From: Effrenium voratum
Lineage: Eukaryota; Sar; Dinophyceae; Suessiales; Symbiodiniaceae
Assembly: GCA_963377175.1 (NCBI GenBank)
Contig: CAUJNA010001524.1
Coordinates: 879,369-943,368, forward strand
Direction: 5' to 3'
DNA length: 64,000 bases
In this document: positions 1-10,690 of the stretch, piece after piece
Position numbering within the stretch: the first letter of the stretch is position 1
Layout: every line of letters starts with the position of its first letter
Made by a program: the position numbers and the translations under genes
The notes under the pieces: model-generated
What the model was told of the DNA's origin: nothing
Seen by the model: the letters and a program-made list of their open reading frames with translations, nothing else
The model's database searches: none

Positions 1-265
1 TGCAAAATAATGGGACTTTCCCACATCTTCAACATGTCTTGATTCTGAGACCTCCGAGGTCGCGAAGTGCTGCAATGATCAAAGACGGTGGCAGGAGTAT
101 GTCTAGCCGTCGCGATCTCATTGGCTCGGGCCGAAGACCCTGCGCAGGATCGGCCCGGAAGGAAACCAAGACCCAATGCCAACTTGCGAGCCCTGTGTGT
201 TTGACTTAAACCCATCAAGCCATCAAAGCCAAAAGCACCGACCAAATCTTCTGTCCTTCGGTCAT

Positions 266-369
266 CTAGGTCCGCCAGAGAGGATAGAATAAGTTACCAA
301 CTTGTTTCTGTCTATTTTAGTAGGGTCCCGAACCCTCCCAACCAAAAAAGGGATTGCTGGGGGACCTAG
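266..369. repeat. CTAGGTCC-family inverted-repeat element, copy 1
   Basis: Ends CTAGGTCC and GGGGGACCTAG; core TTAGTAGGG, CCCTCCCAACCAAAAAAGGG. Nine recognisable copies occur, about 83-122 bp. Confidence 0.75.
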
Positions 370-984
370 TCTGACTAGGTGTTTTGGGTAGTGGGGGGGC
401 TCTCAGAGCAGCTTCCCAAACCTCGGCTCGCCTGTGTGTCCGCTTCACGCGGCTGGTCTGCGTCTCCGTTCTGCCAGGGCCGGACGTTTGGCCACACGCG
501 GCGACTCAGACGCCCCGAACCCAGCATAGCCTTCTTTGCAAGTGGTTGGAAGCCATGCTCACCCAGTGGATCCATTTACCTTAGTGGGTGACCAAGCAAA
601 ACCAGCCTTTACAAAGCAAACAGGAAGATTCAGCTGGTTACCTCCAAGGGTCACTGCGATAATCAGAGCGCTTCGTGGGGAAACGACCGCCTAAGAAAGG
701 ACATGGACGCTTCTCCGACAAGTTGGCTCCATTTGGCTCACAGACTTTCTTAGAACACGCGCATCAAGGACTCGTATGTTTTGCAAATTAAGAGAGAATA
801 GCAACTGCAGAACATGCTCTCTGTCTATTCGTGAGTAAGGATACCTGAAAGAAAGCGGCGCAAAAGCCAACAGGACGTCTCGGGTCTACACTTCGATTTC
901 TCTCAACTATTCAAATTGCCGCGCTGTCCTCTTGGTTTCCCTGACCCGCGCTGTCCTCAGATCACGGAAAGGTTTAGCTTTTAC

Positions 985-1098
985 TTGGTTGACGTTGGAA
1001 GGGGAGCTAAAATTTGAATTTTAGCAGTTAAGTGGTTGGATTTCAACCACTAAACCACAACAAGCAAAAATGCAACATGTTTCCCAACGACAACCATG
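985..1098. repeat. TTGGTTGACGTTGG/CCACAATAAGC dispersed repeat, copy 1
   Basis: TTGGTTGACGTTGGAAGGGG, then ACCACTAAACCACAACAAGC, ending TTTCCCAACGACAACCATG. Further copies: 40883-40997, 45610-45693, 56516-56581 (short), 58036-58136, 63262-63368, fragment 25693-25735. Confidence 0.72.
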
Positions 1099-1906
1099 TT
1101 TAGTAGCTTAAATTGAAATATCCACTAAAACCCTAAAAACTAAAACGCAAAGGATCCGGATGGCTGGGAGCCACACAGTTCCCCTTTCAGCGAATGCCAA
1201 AAGAGTACCATCCAAAATAGACGCGACATGGGGAGGAGAGAGACGTGGCTTCCCTTCCCTCCCCAGCCTCCTCGTCTCCCTAGCGGAGGCAAAATAAGTC
1301 AGTTCCGGCGACGCCAAACACTGTTTGGGTGTTTCCAAATACGGAAATCCCCCGCCCGGAAAAACAATGAATAAGGATGCACACAAAAAATGCCTTTCTT
1401 GAAATCCCCCAATATGATTCCCCCCCACATTTCAAACAAAAATGGTGCAAAAAACAAGGCATTTATTGTTGTGCACACCCAAAGCGTTGGTCTCCGAAAA
1501 GGAAACCAATTTGGGTTCGGCTTCCGCTTCTCCTCCCTTCCAAGAATAACCCGAAGTGGCCGCTCCTGCGCAGAAACCAGTTGAATTATCGTATGCCCCC
1601 AGGGTCCAAGTACCACGTGCGGGGGGATTTGCGGACCGTGTACTTGACAAATCCTCTGGAGACAAACCCAAAACCTTAGATACCGGATGGACGACATGCT
1701 GCACCACGTAAGAAATCATGATTAAACCCATTATTCATCAGTATTTACAGGGGACTCGAATCACTCCCGCGTTTCTTAGGAATTAGGTGGTGCGGGATTT
1801 CGTTCATGCATAGTATGGCGCACTTGAACCCTTTCGGATAATTGAGAATTGGATGACTTTCAATCCGGACCTTGATAGAATCTCCAAAAGGGGAACGACA
1901 AAACTG

Positions 1907-2013
1907 GGCTGTCCTCAGATCACCTGCTAAATGTTTAACTTTTAGTGGGTTAAGTGGACATACCCACTAAACCCTAAAAAGCTAAACAAGCCAAGGGGAT
2001 GGCTGGGAGCCAC
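1907..2013 (-). repeat. GGCTGTCC/GGGAGCCAC-family element, copy at 1.9 kb
   Basis: Minus strand begins GTGGCTCCCAGCCATC and ends GAGGACAG. Internal inverted arms AACTTTTAGTGGGTTAA and ACCCACTAAACCC. Confidence 0.7.
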
Positions 2014-2413
2014 AAACAAAACAACACACATGACTCAGCCATTCATGCGATTGCTGTACAGGTGAGACCCCAGCGGCCGTTTGCAGGCTGCGTTTCACCA
2101 CTTCTGGACGAGGCAATGTTAGACCACGAAAGGGTCGTGCAACAACATGTGGACTGTTCGTGGTCCGGCTGGGGGACGTTTCATAAGGGTTGCCAAAAAA
2201 AACAATAGATGGCAAATCACTAATGCTACAGGTGTCCAAGCTGCCAAGTCGGCTGGCTCCGAGAACCAACCCCTTGTTAGAACCAACACGTGGCCACTTG
2301 TGAAGGCAAAAAACAAACAAAACACGCGGAACCCAACCCCAGTCGCAGCCATCCTTCCTTCCAACGTTTGACCCCCCCCCCCAAAAAAAAAAAAAAAACG
2401 GCGCTCCGCCCGC

Positions 2414-2525
2414 CTGGGCGCTGGCTGCGCCGGCGCCGGCGCTTGCGCCAGCAGCGCGAGGCGCTGCTCGTGGGTGACGTTGGGGGCCAACAAGTCCAAC
2501 TCTTGGAGCCAGGCCCAAACCCAGC
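2414..2525 (-). CDS. Putative metalloprotease exon (GWVWAWLQELDLLAP)
   Basis: 112-bp GC-rich island between acceptor GGCAG (2526-2530) and donor CAG|GC (2413-2412). It opens with two bases completing Gly, then reads WVWAWLQELDLLAP and an Ala/Pro-rich tail. The preceding exon (4032-4077) ends with one base, so the phases join to give ADIRM-GWVWAWL. DUF5117-type metalloproteases have a Trp-Val-x-x-Trp-Leu segment after their DPRTGEI motif. Confidence 0.6.
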
Positions 2526-4031
2526 CTGCCACCGGCAAACACACACCGACGTTCTCAAGGCAAAACGTATGGCATTCTACCAAAAAATGCTGTCTGTGGA
2601 TATTTCTACAACTCCAGGCAACAGCCCAGCCAGCCAGGGCAAAAACCATCGACTTAAGCGCATGCCCAGGGGGAAAAGTTGAAAAAAAGGGAATCTTGTT
2701 TTTGTCTGGAGTTGAAAGGGAACTCTTCCCAACAAACAAGGGGAAAAAAGGGCACCACTGGGCAACTGGGTCGATGTTCTCAAGGAATTGCTGTTTGGGT
2801 GTGGCTCAAAATTAAACAGAAGGGGCAAACCGCAGGTTTTGGTCCACGTTTCCACTCACCAGGGTTCCATTTTGGTACCACAGCCGTTTACCTAAAATGG
2901 CCCTCCCAAAAAAAGAAAGGTCCAGGAACTCAGGACGTGATTTTTTTCTGTGGGTATTTCTCCACTGGAATTTCTCAACCGATGAGGGTGCAGAGAAGAG
3001 CCGGCAAAAACGCCGAATCTGAAAAGGGAGTCCACTAGTTCATGCAAAAGGTGGTCATTGTGACCTTGGAGGGCAGGGGCCTCTCAAATGGCGATTCGTC
3101 AACCAAGTAAAACCGGATTACCATTTTGAGAAACTCCTCATCTGTGGAGGGACCTCGAGATTAAGCAACAAACTGGTGCGGGATTTGGCTTGGAGTCCCA
3201 TCTGTATCACTTCTTGGGCCCCGATGGTTGCATTTGAAGTAACCATGGCCTGGTCACCAAAAGGGGATAAGTCTGACAGGGGAACCATATCCGAAATGCT
3301 TGAACATCGCTCTGCGCTACTCGCGCCTTTACCACGCTCTGCTTGAACCAATCGAACCCATCAATCTCAACTGAAACCAAAGGGACCTGCGGCCCCCAAA
3401 TCAAACTAGACTGCGGTTCAACAACCAACGTGACACCAACCATCTTGATGTTTGACGGACACAGCCAACCAGACATGTGTATGTTGCAGATTGCAGGGTA
3501 TCTTGCATTTGTGCTGTGAAACGAAGGGGACATCTCGCACTTCTTTCGGAGGGTTCTCCCATGGTCCTATTTGGAAAAATAAAACTCTAGACGAAAACAA
3601 CATGGATGCTCCAACCTTGGAATCCGCATTCTCAGTTGTTCAGTGACCCTGGAAAAGATGGGAACCTTTTTTTTGGGAAGACAATTTTTAGCGGAGCAGC
3701 CACCAATCAAAAAGGGGACAAAGGGTTCCACTGAACAACTGAGCAATTGGTTGCGCTCTGGCCGCTGGCCTTTTTTTTTGCTTGGCCTCAAAGCAAGAAA
3801 GCGGGTGCCTGGACCCTGTGACTACCCATGACAACAGGAATTCAACCCATAATTTAGGGCCATCCTCACTTTTCGAGGGAATTTTGAGGGCCAGAACCTC
3901 GTTTCGAGGGAAGTTTGGAGGGTCCATGGATTCTTTCGGATTCTTTCAGTCCCACAGGAAGCCACAGGTGGATACTGCCAACTCCTTCCTTCGCGACGAC
4001 TCGACTCGGGAGCGACGGACTCGGCCTTCAC
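2526..4031. other. Intron of the putative metalloprotease gene
   Basis: No coding signal on either strand beyond short frames. It contains a CAGTTGTTCAGTG element (3633-3741) and a run of T and G homopolymers. Nothing else recognised. Confidence 0.5.
3633..3741. repeat. CAGTTGTTCAGTG element, short copy
   Basis: Perfect inverted ends CAGTTGTTCAGTG and CACTGAACAACTG; inside GGGAACC and GGGTTCC pair. Confidence 0.78.
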
Positions 4032-4077
4032 CCATGCGGATATCCGCCTTGATGATCTCACCCGTGCGCGGATCCAC
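4032..4077 (-). CDS. Putative metalloprotease exon carrying VDPRTGEI
   Basis: 46-bp island after acceptor GGTCAG (4078-4083) and before donor GGTGAAG. It reads VDPRTGEIIKADIRM plus one base. DPRTGEI followed by a short strand is the clearest hallmark I know of DUF5117/met-zincin bacterial-type metalloproteases, where it precedes the HExxH helix by roughly 60-100 residues. Alone it would be too short to call; its place in the ordered series supports it. Confidence 0.68.
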
Positions 4078-5459
4078 CTGACCATTTGGAGGGTGATTTG
4101 GATGGGCCCAGTAGGAATTTGAATATCTTGTAGGGAGGGGGACCATTCTCTGACCAATACCTGAGCCCGATGATCCGTACCAAGACTAATGGTCAGGGAC
4201 TATGGGAGGAAAAAATGATGTCTTCTAGAGAGGGGTTGTAAAGGAAAACCTAATGGAAGCCAGCACCCTTCTTGGGTGGATCACTCGTTGCAATACGAAA
4301 TCCATTTCGCATCACCTATGAAACCCAAGGGAATGACAATGATGGTTTGCCATGGTCTCTTAGTGGTGCAGCATGTCGTCCATCCACAGTATGTCGGATA
4401 AATCAAAGGTTGGCATGTTTTGGGGAAGCATGTTCTGGGTTCGTCAACTCGTGACAAAGTCACTCAGCTGCAGATGTCTTGAAAGCCTCTATGGATTTCA
4501 GACACCCATGGTGAGGATTCTGGTTGAAGGGACCAAGTCCACCAGAACAAAAGGAGCTTTTCTTGCCCACAGCGCGCCCGAAAAGGGGTGCGCCGCACTT
4601 TGACTGGGTTACAAGCCGTACTAAACAAAAAAGTCTGAGTCACTCTTGGGTAGAAGCCTCCCTGAACGAAACAGGACCCACAACCAAATTTCCGTGGTGG
4701 CTTGATCATTTCGCGACTCGGAGACATAGACGTGGCTGGCCCTTTCTGTGATACCAATCCTTGACTCTACTGAATGTCAGGGGAAAAACACATTTTCACA
4801 TTGACGACTCAACGAAATTCCCCATTTTGACACAAGTGGCGTGCCCACACTTTCCTCGCAGCAGAAGAATCCTGGAAAAAACCTGGAAGATCAAGGCCAA
4901 TTGGTTGAAGGAAGGGTAGAGGTTTGGGAAGAACCTCGCACATCCAATGCCTGGTAGCCCAACTGACACAACTTCAACCCACGAAAGCTACAGTCAAGAT
5001 GAATTCCCAGCTGACAGCCGACTTTGGTGACACTCCCGCCATTTCCTGATGCATTCGTAAGTGTGCCTGCACGGCAATTGACGTTGACAGCTTCTCATCA
5101 TTGGGATTGCTCAAATGAGTCATCAAGCCATGAAGCTTAGAATGTATCTCCAACTTGCATTGACATTCAAACATCATCCTGCTTTCGGGCAAATATGAAC
5201 CGCTGCTCCATTGCTGCGGAGGAGCCCCCCAAATATTGCAAGGTGTGACTTGACGTGGTTGGCCCACAGGCAAGTTCGGGCTGGGTTGTTCCCAATGGCA
5301 TCCCTAGTTTGATCCAGAATCCGCATCAATGGAAACCACCAGGGGAACCTCATTTTGGCTAAGAGCCCAAATAAACGGGGGAGCCCACTTTTGGGGGTTT
5401 TGAGATCCATTTTCTCAAAAACATCCACGTTCCAGCTGGCGAGCTTATCGGATCCAGTC
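4078..5459. other. Intron of the putative metalloprotease gene
   Basis: Holds a palindromic element with ends related to GAAATCCATTTCG and CATCCACAGTA (about 4275-4391). No other coding signal seen. Confidence 0.5.
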
Positions 5460-5546
5460 GGATCCAATCGCCTTGGCATCGCCTTCGCTGGAGATTTCAT
5501 CTGCGATGGACCAGGAGATGGTGCTGTAGCGAGCGTCCGCCTCGGT
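5460..5546 (-). CDS. Putative metalloprotease exon carrying ARYSTISW
   Basis: 87 bp, exactly 29 codons, after acceptor CAATCAG (5547-5553). It reads TEADARYSTISWSIAD and ends in AIGS; the donor is probably GA (TCC|GACTGG). The previous exon (26122-26189) ends phase 0 with SDYDL, giving DYDL-TEADARYSTISW, which fits the family pattern D-Y-D-x-x-D-x-R-Y-S-x-I-x-W. The intron between these two exons contains the whole 18.6-kb retrotransposon. Confidence 0.7.
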
Positions 5547-6827
5547 CTGATTGTCTCAGTCCCACGGCCAAGCCGACTGCAAGGCTCACTTTCGTGGACT
5601 GGCCGGCTTGGAAGGAAAAACAACAACAGCGACCAAACTGGTTGCTTGCCACTTAAGAATAACAGAAGCATAACTAAGTGAAACAAGTCCAGGGAGTGAG
5701 CAACGCCTCCACAAATATGGGTCAGGTGGCCTCAGGCGGGCAACAAAGGGCCAAGGCCAGATTTGTTGCTCAGCGAAGCAGCTGGGTTCCTGAGCCCAAA
5801 GGTGGCACAACATGACACTGAACCGACTCAATGAATCGGAGGTTTTTTTCTTCTCAAAAAACGTATGAGGTACCTATGACATGGCACACACAAAGCTGTC
5901 TGCTCGTTTGGACACGAGGTCAGGTATGCATCCGACAGGGGTTGAAGGGCAAGTCGGATGGAAACCCGGAGAAACCAGCACAAATATCGCATTCAGGGAG
6001 TACACAAAAGCTCAGCTGACCAACAGCGGGTCCCTGTGGGAGTACGAGGCAGGGAAAATGGCTTGCCAATGGAATGAAAGGGTCTGAATCCCGAAGTGAG
6101 CCGTTACTGTTGCTGGTCTCAACTATGGGGGCCTTGCAAGTGCGACCCACCAAGTATGGCAAGGTGCTTGTGTTCTACCCTGGCATACACCCTCGCAAAA
6201 TGACCCAAACTCGTCCGAACTTGCCAATTGTTGTCTGGAAGCAGGCCCCTCTACAGATTAATATGGACACCCCAAAACCGCAGGCGCGGCTGAACGACAG
6301 TTTAACCAGGTCCGATGATTTTGTTGGGAACATAAAGGTTGCCCGAAGAACGAGCCCGGAGCCAAACATGGGGCACTTCTGAGAGCACCGTTTTGTTTCG
6401 CGCGAACCCTACGGCTCCCATTGGCCATCCGCCTTATCTGGGCTGTCCGATGTCCGATCCCCCGCTAAAAGTGACTAACGTTTAGTGAGTTAAATGGAAA
6501 CTACCAAACGATAAAAGCCTAAAAAACTAAGGGGATGGCTGGGAGCCACCAAGCAAAGGTTGCCCGAATAACCAGCCCAAACCAAACATAGGGCTCTTCT
6601 GGGAGCACGGCCTTATTTCGCGAGAACCCCACGCACCGAATTGGAAAGTTGGACCTAAATCCAAACGGAGCCCCTGGGTTTTTGCACCCAATCTCCTTCT
6701 TGGCCGTCTACGGCGATGCACGCCGTAGACGATCTGCCCCCAAGGGACCAGACGGCCCCCTTGGGGGACCCAGTTCAGGTTTCAAAGGGCAAACCGGGAC
6801 CAAGTGCCACTTGGGCTTCGGCGCATC
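5547..6827. other. Intron sequence left of the retrotransposon
   Basis: Short overlapping frames only. A GGGCTGTCC...GGGAGCCAC element lies at 6440-6549. The retrotransposon target site is at 6828-6832. Confidence 0.5.
6440..6549 (-). repeat. GGCTGTCC/GGGAGCCAC-family element, copy at 6.5 kb
   Basis: Same ends and core as the copies at 1907-2013 and 26190-26308; it lies just left of the retrotransposon. Confidence 0.7.
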
Positions 6828-6832
6828 CGTTG
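6828..6832. repeat. Target-site duplication, left copy (CGTTG)
   Basis: CGTTG directly abuts the left LTR and recurs at 25395-25399 after the right LTR. A 5-bp duplication is the expected product of copia integrase. Confidence 0.93.
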
Positions 6833-7174
6833 TGTCAAGAGACGGCAAGGTGACGTCCCGTGGGACGCTATGCACCGAACCCTCCAGCTGTAATACCAAC
6901 CACGTAGAAAGGTGTATACAGACGATGCCGTTATAGCCGAACCCGTGTAAACGTTGTAAGGGGGAAGGAATGATAGTTACAACAGTGGTCCTGACAAATG
7001 CAGCGCAAGCGAAGTGTTTTCCGCTCTCAATGCCGATCACGTATGAATGCAGCCACACATCAGATCTTGAACCTCAATTGTGTCTTGAGCCAAATGGCGA
7101 TCAATGTAAGCAACACTAACACAGACCTCAGAACAGCTTCCCAATTTAGGCACGGGGCCTAGAGGGTTTTAACA
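6833..7174 (-). repeat. 3' LTR of the copia element (342 bp)
   Basis: Near-identical copy of the LTR at 25045-25394 with the same TG...CA ends. It lacks the 8 bp GAACTTGG. It is immediately preceded, on the minus strand, by a purine-rich tract. Confidence 0.95.
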
Positions 7175-7187
7175 TCCCCCATTTGGG
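7175..7187 (-). promoter_or_regulatory. Polypurine tract
   Basis: On the minus strand CCCAAATGGGGGA ends exactly at the 3' LTR start. This is the expected place and composition for the plus-strand primer. Confidence 0.8.
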
Positions 7188-7807
7188 TCGCATCGTTCAT
7201 CATGCGGTCCAAACACCACAAAACGTTCCACTGGCCACGGCTTCAGCTACGAAATCGTGTCGTGCATTCTTTTACTTGCTATCGCTACACCGTTCATTCG
7301 TTGTGAAACATGCCGGGTTCGATTGTATGAAAAGTGAAACATTCATCCACCAATCGAAGCGCACTCCCATATGCAGGTGTATACAATACACTATTGTCAC
7401 GTCATTTGACCACCAGTGAACATCCCAGCTGCCGCATTTGCGCATCGCGCAGCCGTCATCCATAGAAAATGGGTTGGCCATAAGAGTCCAACAGAGGCGC
7501 CTGCTCGTAAGCAATCTGCATATCTCCGGCAAAGAAATATCGGTGAGCAACCAATGCAAATCATAGCCATTCCAGATACCATGGACAATGCATAAATAAT
7601 GAAAAGGATATTATCCATGAGGTAATAGTTCCATCCACGAATATCCAGAATGTCATAGTCGTCGGAATATGTAACCATGTACATATCCAGTCAACTTGGA
7701 CACATGAAATCATATCATAACGTAAAGTCGTTCCATCGCAATAGTGTCGATGAGATGCAAGCAACGTATGGGGACTAACCCACATCGTGCCGCAATCAGC
7801 ATCTTCA
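7188..7807 (-). other. 3' untranslated part of the retrotransposon
   Basis: Between the Tpt1-like stop (TAG 7808-7810) and the polypurine tract. Short overlapping ORFs here show no recognisable protein. It may hold packaging or export signals; none is identified. Confidence 0.55.
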
Positions 7808-10690
7808 CTACGCATACCTGTCTCCAATGGACAGTCTGTGAGTGCGTCGACGGAACTCCTCGTCCAAGTTCTTCTGGGCTTCTCGTGCCCGGACACACTT
7901 CTTGTTGTAATCCTCTGGTAGCCAGTGCCCTTTCCGAAGGCACCAATCCAGCAGAGGTGTGTCGCACTTGTTCGGGTCGACGGCCGAGATGATGGCGCTC
8001 ACGTTGACCGTGTAACCATATTTGCCAAGGTTCAGGCCATCCCTCACGAATGATATATACTTACAGTTGAAAGCCAGTGAAAAGCATCTGAAAATAATAT
8101 CACCCACCGGGTGCACTCGGTCCTTGACCAGGAGCTTCATTTCGTCCTTGGTGACATCGAGGATTCTCGCTGCAATCCACAGCTTGTAGAATGTATATAG
8201 TCCCTCGCATTTGCACACCATCATACGAATATATTCTTCACGCTCCTCAACCGATCGGAAGACTCTTGTCCTAACATTCTCCGATTGAGAAATCTTCAGT
8301 GCTGTTGATGGCAAAAGTATACCTTCCTGATCGTGCTCGGTGATGTTGGGGTATCTCTTGAAGTCATTATGGTAAGGGCAGCCCGCCCTCCCCTCGAGCG
8401 CGGCATTCATCGTTCTCTCCTCACCACCCTCGAACATCCCCCACATCTTGGACATCTGGAGTGCGATAAACCCTGCCATGTACTGAGCCTCACGCGGCTC
8501 ATCAAGGCAAATCGCCATCCGCTGGGAATTTATGATATCCCGTGACGTCAGATCAGTGTCGCGGTAACACCAACCGCTGTCATCCTCTTCTGACGCATAG
8601 CCGGATGTATATCCTTGCGTGTCCATGTCGTCTTCTTCTCCCGGAACTTCCTCCGCTTCGTCATCATCCTCCTGTGCCGCCGCATCGTGGTTGGCTTCTT
8701 CCTGTGCGCGCCTGGCATCTCCCGAGACGTTGGGGTTTTGGTTGTCCTCCTCATCGTCAGAGTTGATGTGGACGTAGTACCTCCCGGTGGAGATCAGTTG
8801 CGCCTCACATTCCAGGCATAAGCAGAAGCAGGTGGGGATCGCAGTCGCACATGACGGACATATCCGGCACCTCAGTCCTTCCCATGTCTCATCATTCAGG
8901 ATGACGACTTTGCTGATTTCGTCCCTGACCTCGTTGACCTGCGCATTGAACTCCTCCATCTTGTTGTTCCGATAGAGTTCGCATGCACGATCAACCATGT
9001 CTATGATGTAGTGCAGATTATCGGCACCTGTCTCGGTCTCAGGCATCCTCTCGCTGATCTTTGCGACGTTCTGGAGGAACATCGCAGCCGACTCTTGGGA
9101 TGAGTTGACGAAGCCAGGGCAGATCTCGTTCTCCACACACTTCGAGTACGCTCTCTTGACGTCAACGTACTCCAGGCGTTTCCCTCCGTTGCTTTTGCCA
9201 ATCCAAATGGACTTGACCTCATAGAACGGGATCACGTCAAAGACCATGAATGTCCCATTTGCCGCGACTCCAGCTCCATACCGCGCGAGGGTTGCACTGG
9301 GAATGTAGATGATCGCAATCGGATCCCCCTTCCTTACGTTCCGTAGCGTCACCTTCGTTGCCACGTTCATCTCATCCCATGGGGCAAACGCTCCAAAGTG
9401 CAGTGCTAGCCTGTTACCGCCATCGATTCCGCCGGGGACTAACCCACAGCGTACGATGCTTGGCAGATTTTCCACATACGTCACATGGAATGCTCCTCCG
9501 AGAGAATCACCCATCCTTGCGGAATACCTATTTGCCAGTGCGGATGAGCTCATGAATCCAAAATCACTGTGACCAGTTGTGACTCGGATGCACCAAGGTC
9601 TGTACCATCCATCGCATCTGTTGAACATCCTGTCGATGTCGTCCCGATCCATGCCAGCTTTGGTCATTTCCTCCCTGGCCGCCCTAGTGTCGTTCGGGTT
9701 CATGATGCTTGGAAACCTTGCTGCCAGGACCTGAAATCTCGATTTCTTGCTTCCAGATTCCTGCCACTTGATCACCTCCATGATGCCCATGTATCGTTTC
9801 GCTCTCGAGGTGTTTGGTGGGAATATGTCGTTGTTCCGGTCGTCAATGACTGCATCAATGTCGACCCATCCACCTTCGTCGCACCTGAAAGCACTTCCTC
9901 GGCAGCTGCCGATCTTGTGTCGAAGGACTCGGCATAGGTCGTGAGATAGCTGGTTTGCTTGGTCTTTCGTAGCAAATACCGAGCGATCATCGCCAATCCT
10001 GCATAGTGGAGCACCGTCAAAAGGAGCAACGCAGAAGTTGACACTCTTGCCAAGCTGCATCACGTCCACCTGCTCAAGGATGGCACCTTTGGGAAAGTAT
10101 CTGGGGTCAACGATGGACGCATACGCCCATGGCAAGTGCACATCACTCACGTCGCCATACTTCGGGATGTAGCACGGGATGGTGTCACATCCCATCTCAA
10201 GCGTCTTCTTGAATGTCCTGTTGTCCCCGCACGGGTTGTAGGTGAGGTCCACGCCACCACATTGTAGCTCTCCTCCCTCAGCCGTGTCAGCCATCTCCAC
10301 CAAATTGATGGTATAGCTATACATCTCAATTGTTTCTTTCCCTGTTTGTCCTCCTCTCTTTCTTTCTTTGGACGTTGATGAGGACGGTTCCTCCGTATCC
10401 CCCATATCTTCATTCGATGACACGGGATCACTGCTGAGTAGCTTACGGAGCATCTTCATCGCTTTCTCGTTCCCAGCAGCCTCCTCAATGTCTTTGCAGT
10501 CGCCGTCGTGGGCCAGGTTCGCGCACTTCATGCAGATTCCCATTTCTCCCATGCACTTCTCCATTGACTCCAGGAATCCTAGTGCCGCTCTCCGCCCGTC
10601 GATCACTCGCTGCTTCTTTTCTTCCTTCTCAGCGTTGGGCTGGGAGCTTCGGCTCGGGTCTGGTGCTTGACCACCCAACGAATCCGTCAA
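7808..10690 (-). CDS. Retrotransposon-encoded Tpt1/KptA-like RNA 2'-phosphotransferase fusion protein
   Basis: Up to 960 codons; codon 1 is TTG and the first ATG is at residue 43 (MEKCMGEMG). A Cys/His cluster resembling a zinc knuckle lies at 53-65 (C53, C56, H61, C65). The Tpt1/KptA-like region spans about 246-500: LCRVLRH (R257, H258), SRFQVL (R318), IRVTTGHS (R369, H374), FHVTY...SIVRCGLVPGG, and R427 before ALHFGAF. These match the R-H, R and R catalytic set of Tpt1, which uses NAD+ to remove an internal RNA 2'-phosphate. An insertion of about 35 residues separates SRF from IRVTTGHS. A Cys-rich cluster (608-628) and an acidic stretch (643-695) follow. The last about 260 residues are unrecognised. 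The frame is intact; it is the 3'-most gene of the element. Confidence 0.8.
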   Translation of the reverse strand: MTDSLGGQAPDPSRSSQPNAEKEEKKQRVIDGRRAALGFLESMEKCMGEMGICMKCANLAHDGDCKDIEEAAGNEKAMKMLRKLLSSDPVSSNEDMGDTEEPSSSTSKERKRGGQTGKETIEMYSYTINLVEMADTAEGGELQCGGVDLTYNPCGDNRTFKKTLEMGCDTIPCYIPKYGDVSDVHLPWAYASIVDPRYFPKGAILEQVDVMQLGKSVNFCVAPFDGAPLCRIGDDRSVFATKDQANQLSHDLCRVLRHKIGSCRGSAFRCDEGGWVDIDAVIDDRNNDIFPPNTSRAKRYMGIMEVIKWQESGSKKSRFQVLAARFPSIMNPNDTRAAREEMTKAGMDRDDIDRMFNRCDGWYRPWCIRVTTGHSDFGFMSSSALANRYSARMGDSLGGAFHVTYVENLPSIVRCGLVPGGIDGGNRLALHFGAFAPWDEMNVATKVTLRNVRKGDPIAIIYIPSATLARYGAGVAANGTFMVFDVIPFYEVKSIWIGKSNGGKRLEYVDVKRAYSKCVENEICPGFVNSSQESAAMFLQNVAKISERMPETETGADNLHYIIDMVDRACELYRNNKMEEFNAQVNEVRDEISKVVILNDETWEGLRCRICPSCATAIPTCFCLCLECEAQLISTGRYYVHINSDDEEDNQNPNVSGDARRAQEEANHDAAAQEDDDEAEEVPGEEDDMDTQGYTSGYASEEDDSGWCYRDTDLTSRDIINSQRMAICLDEPREAQYMAGFIALQMSKMWGMFEGGEERTMNAALEGRAGCPYHNDFKRYPNITEHDQEGILLPSTALKISQSENVRTRVFRSVEEREEYIRMMVCKCEGLYTFYKLWIAARILDVTKDEMKLLVKDRVHPVGDIIFRCFSLAFNCKYISFVRDGLNLGKYGYTVNVSAIISAVDPNKCDTPLLDWCLRKGHWLPEDYNKKCVRAREAQKNLDEEFRRRTHRLSIGDRYA

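Larger units (their letters stand above)
1..2413. other. Intron-like sequence with dispersed inverted-repeat elements
   Basis: No convincing long gene. It holds a CTAGGTCC element (266-369), a TTGGTTGACGTTGG element (985-1098), partial and full GGCTGTCC/GGGAGCCAC elements (948-1176 and 1907-2013) and a degenerate GGATGGACGA palindrome (1681-1815). A 39-bp minus-strand island at 432-470 is bounded by CAG and CAG|GC and could be a further small metalloprotease exon; this is very uncertain. The HExxH exon expected downstream of 2414 was not found. Confidence 0.5.

Noticed and set aside
1..2413. Zinc-binding HExxH exon of the metalloprotease
   Set aside because: Looked for on the minus strand and not found; it probably lies beyond the left edge.
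2119..2739. 206-codon minus-strand ORF read as one gene
   Set aside because: Crosses homopolymer runs; only the 2414-2525 part is coding-like and it has splice signals at both ends.
5345..5366. CTCATTTTGGCTAAGAG as a relict spliced leader
   Set aside because: Too few matches to the conserved leader end and no polyA or cDNA-like context.
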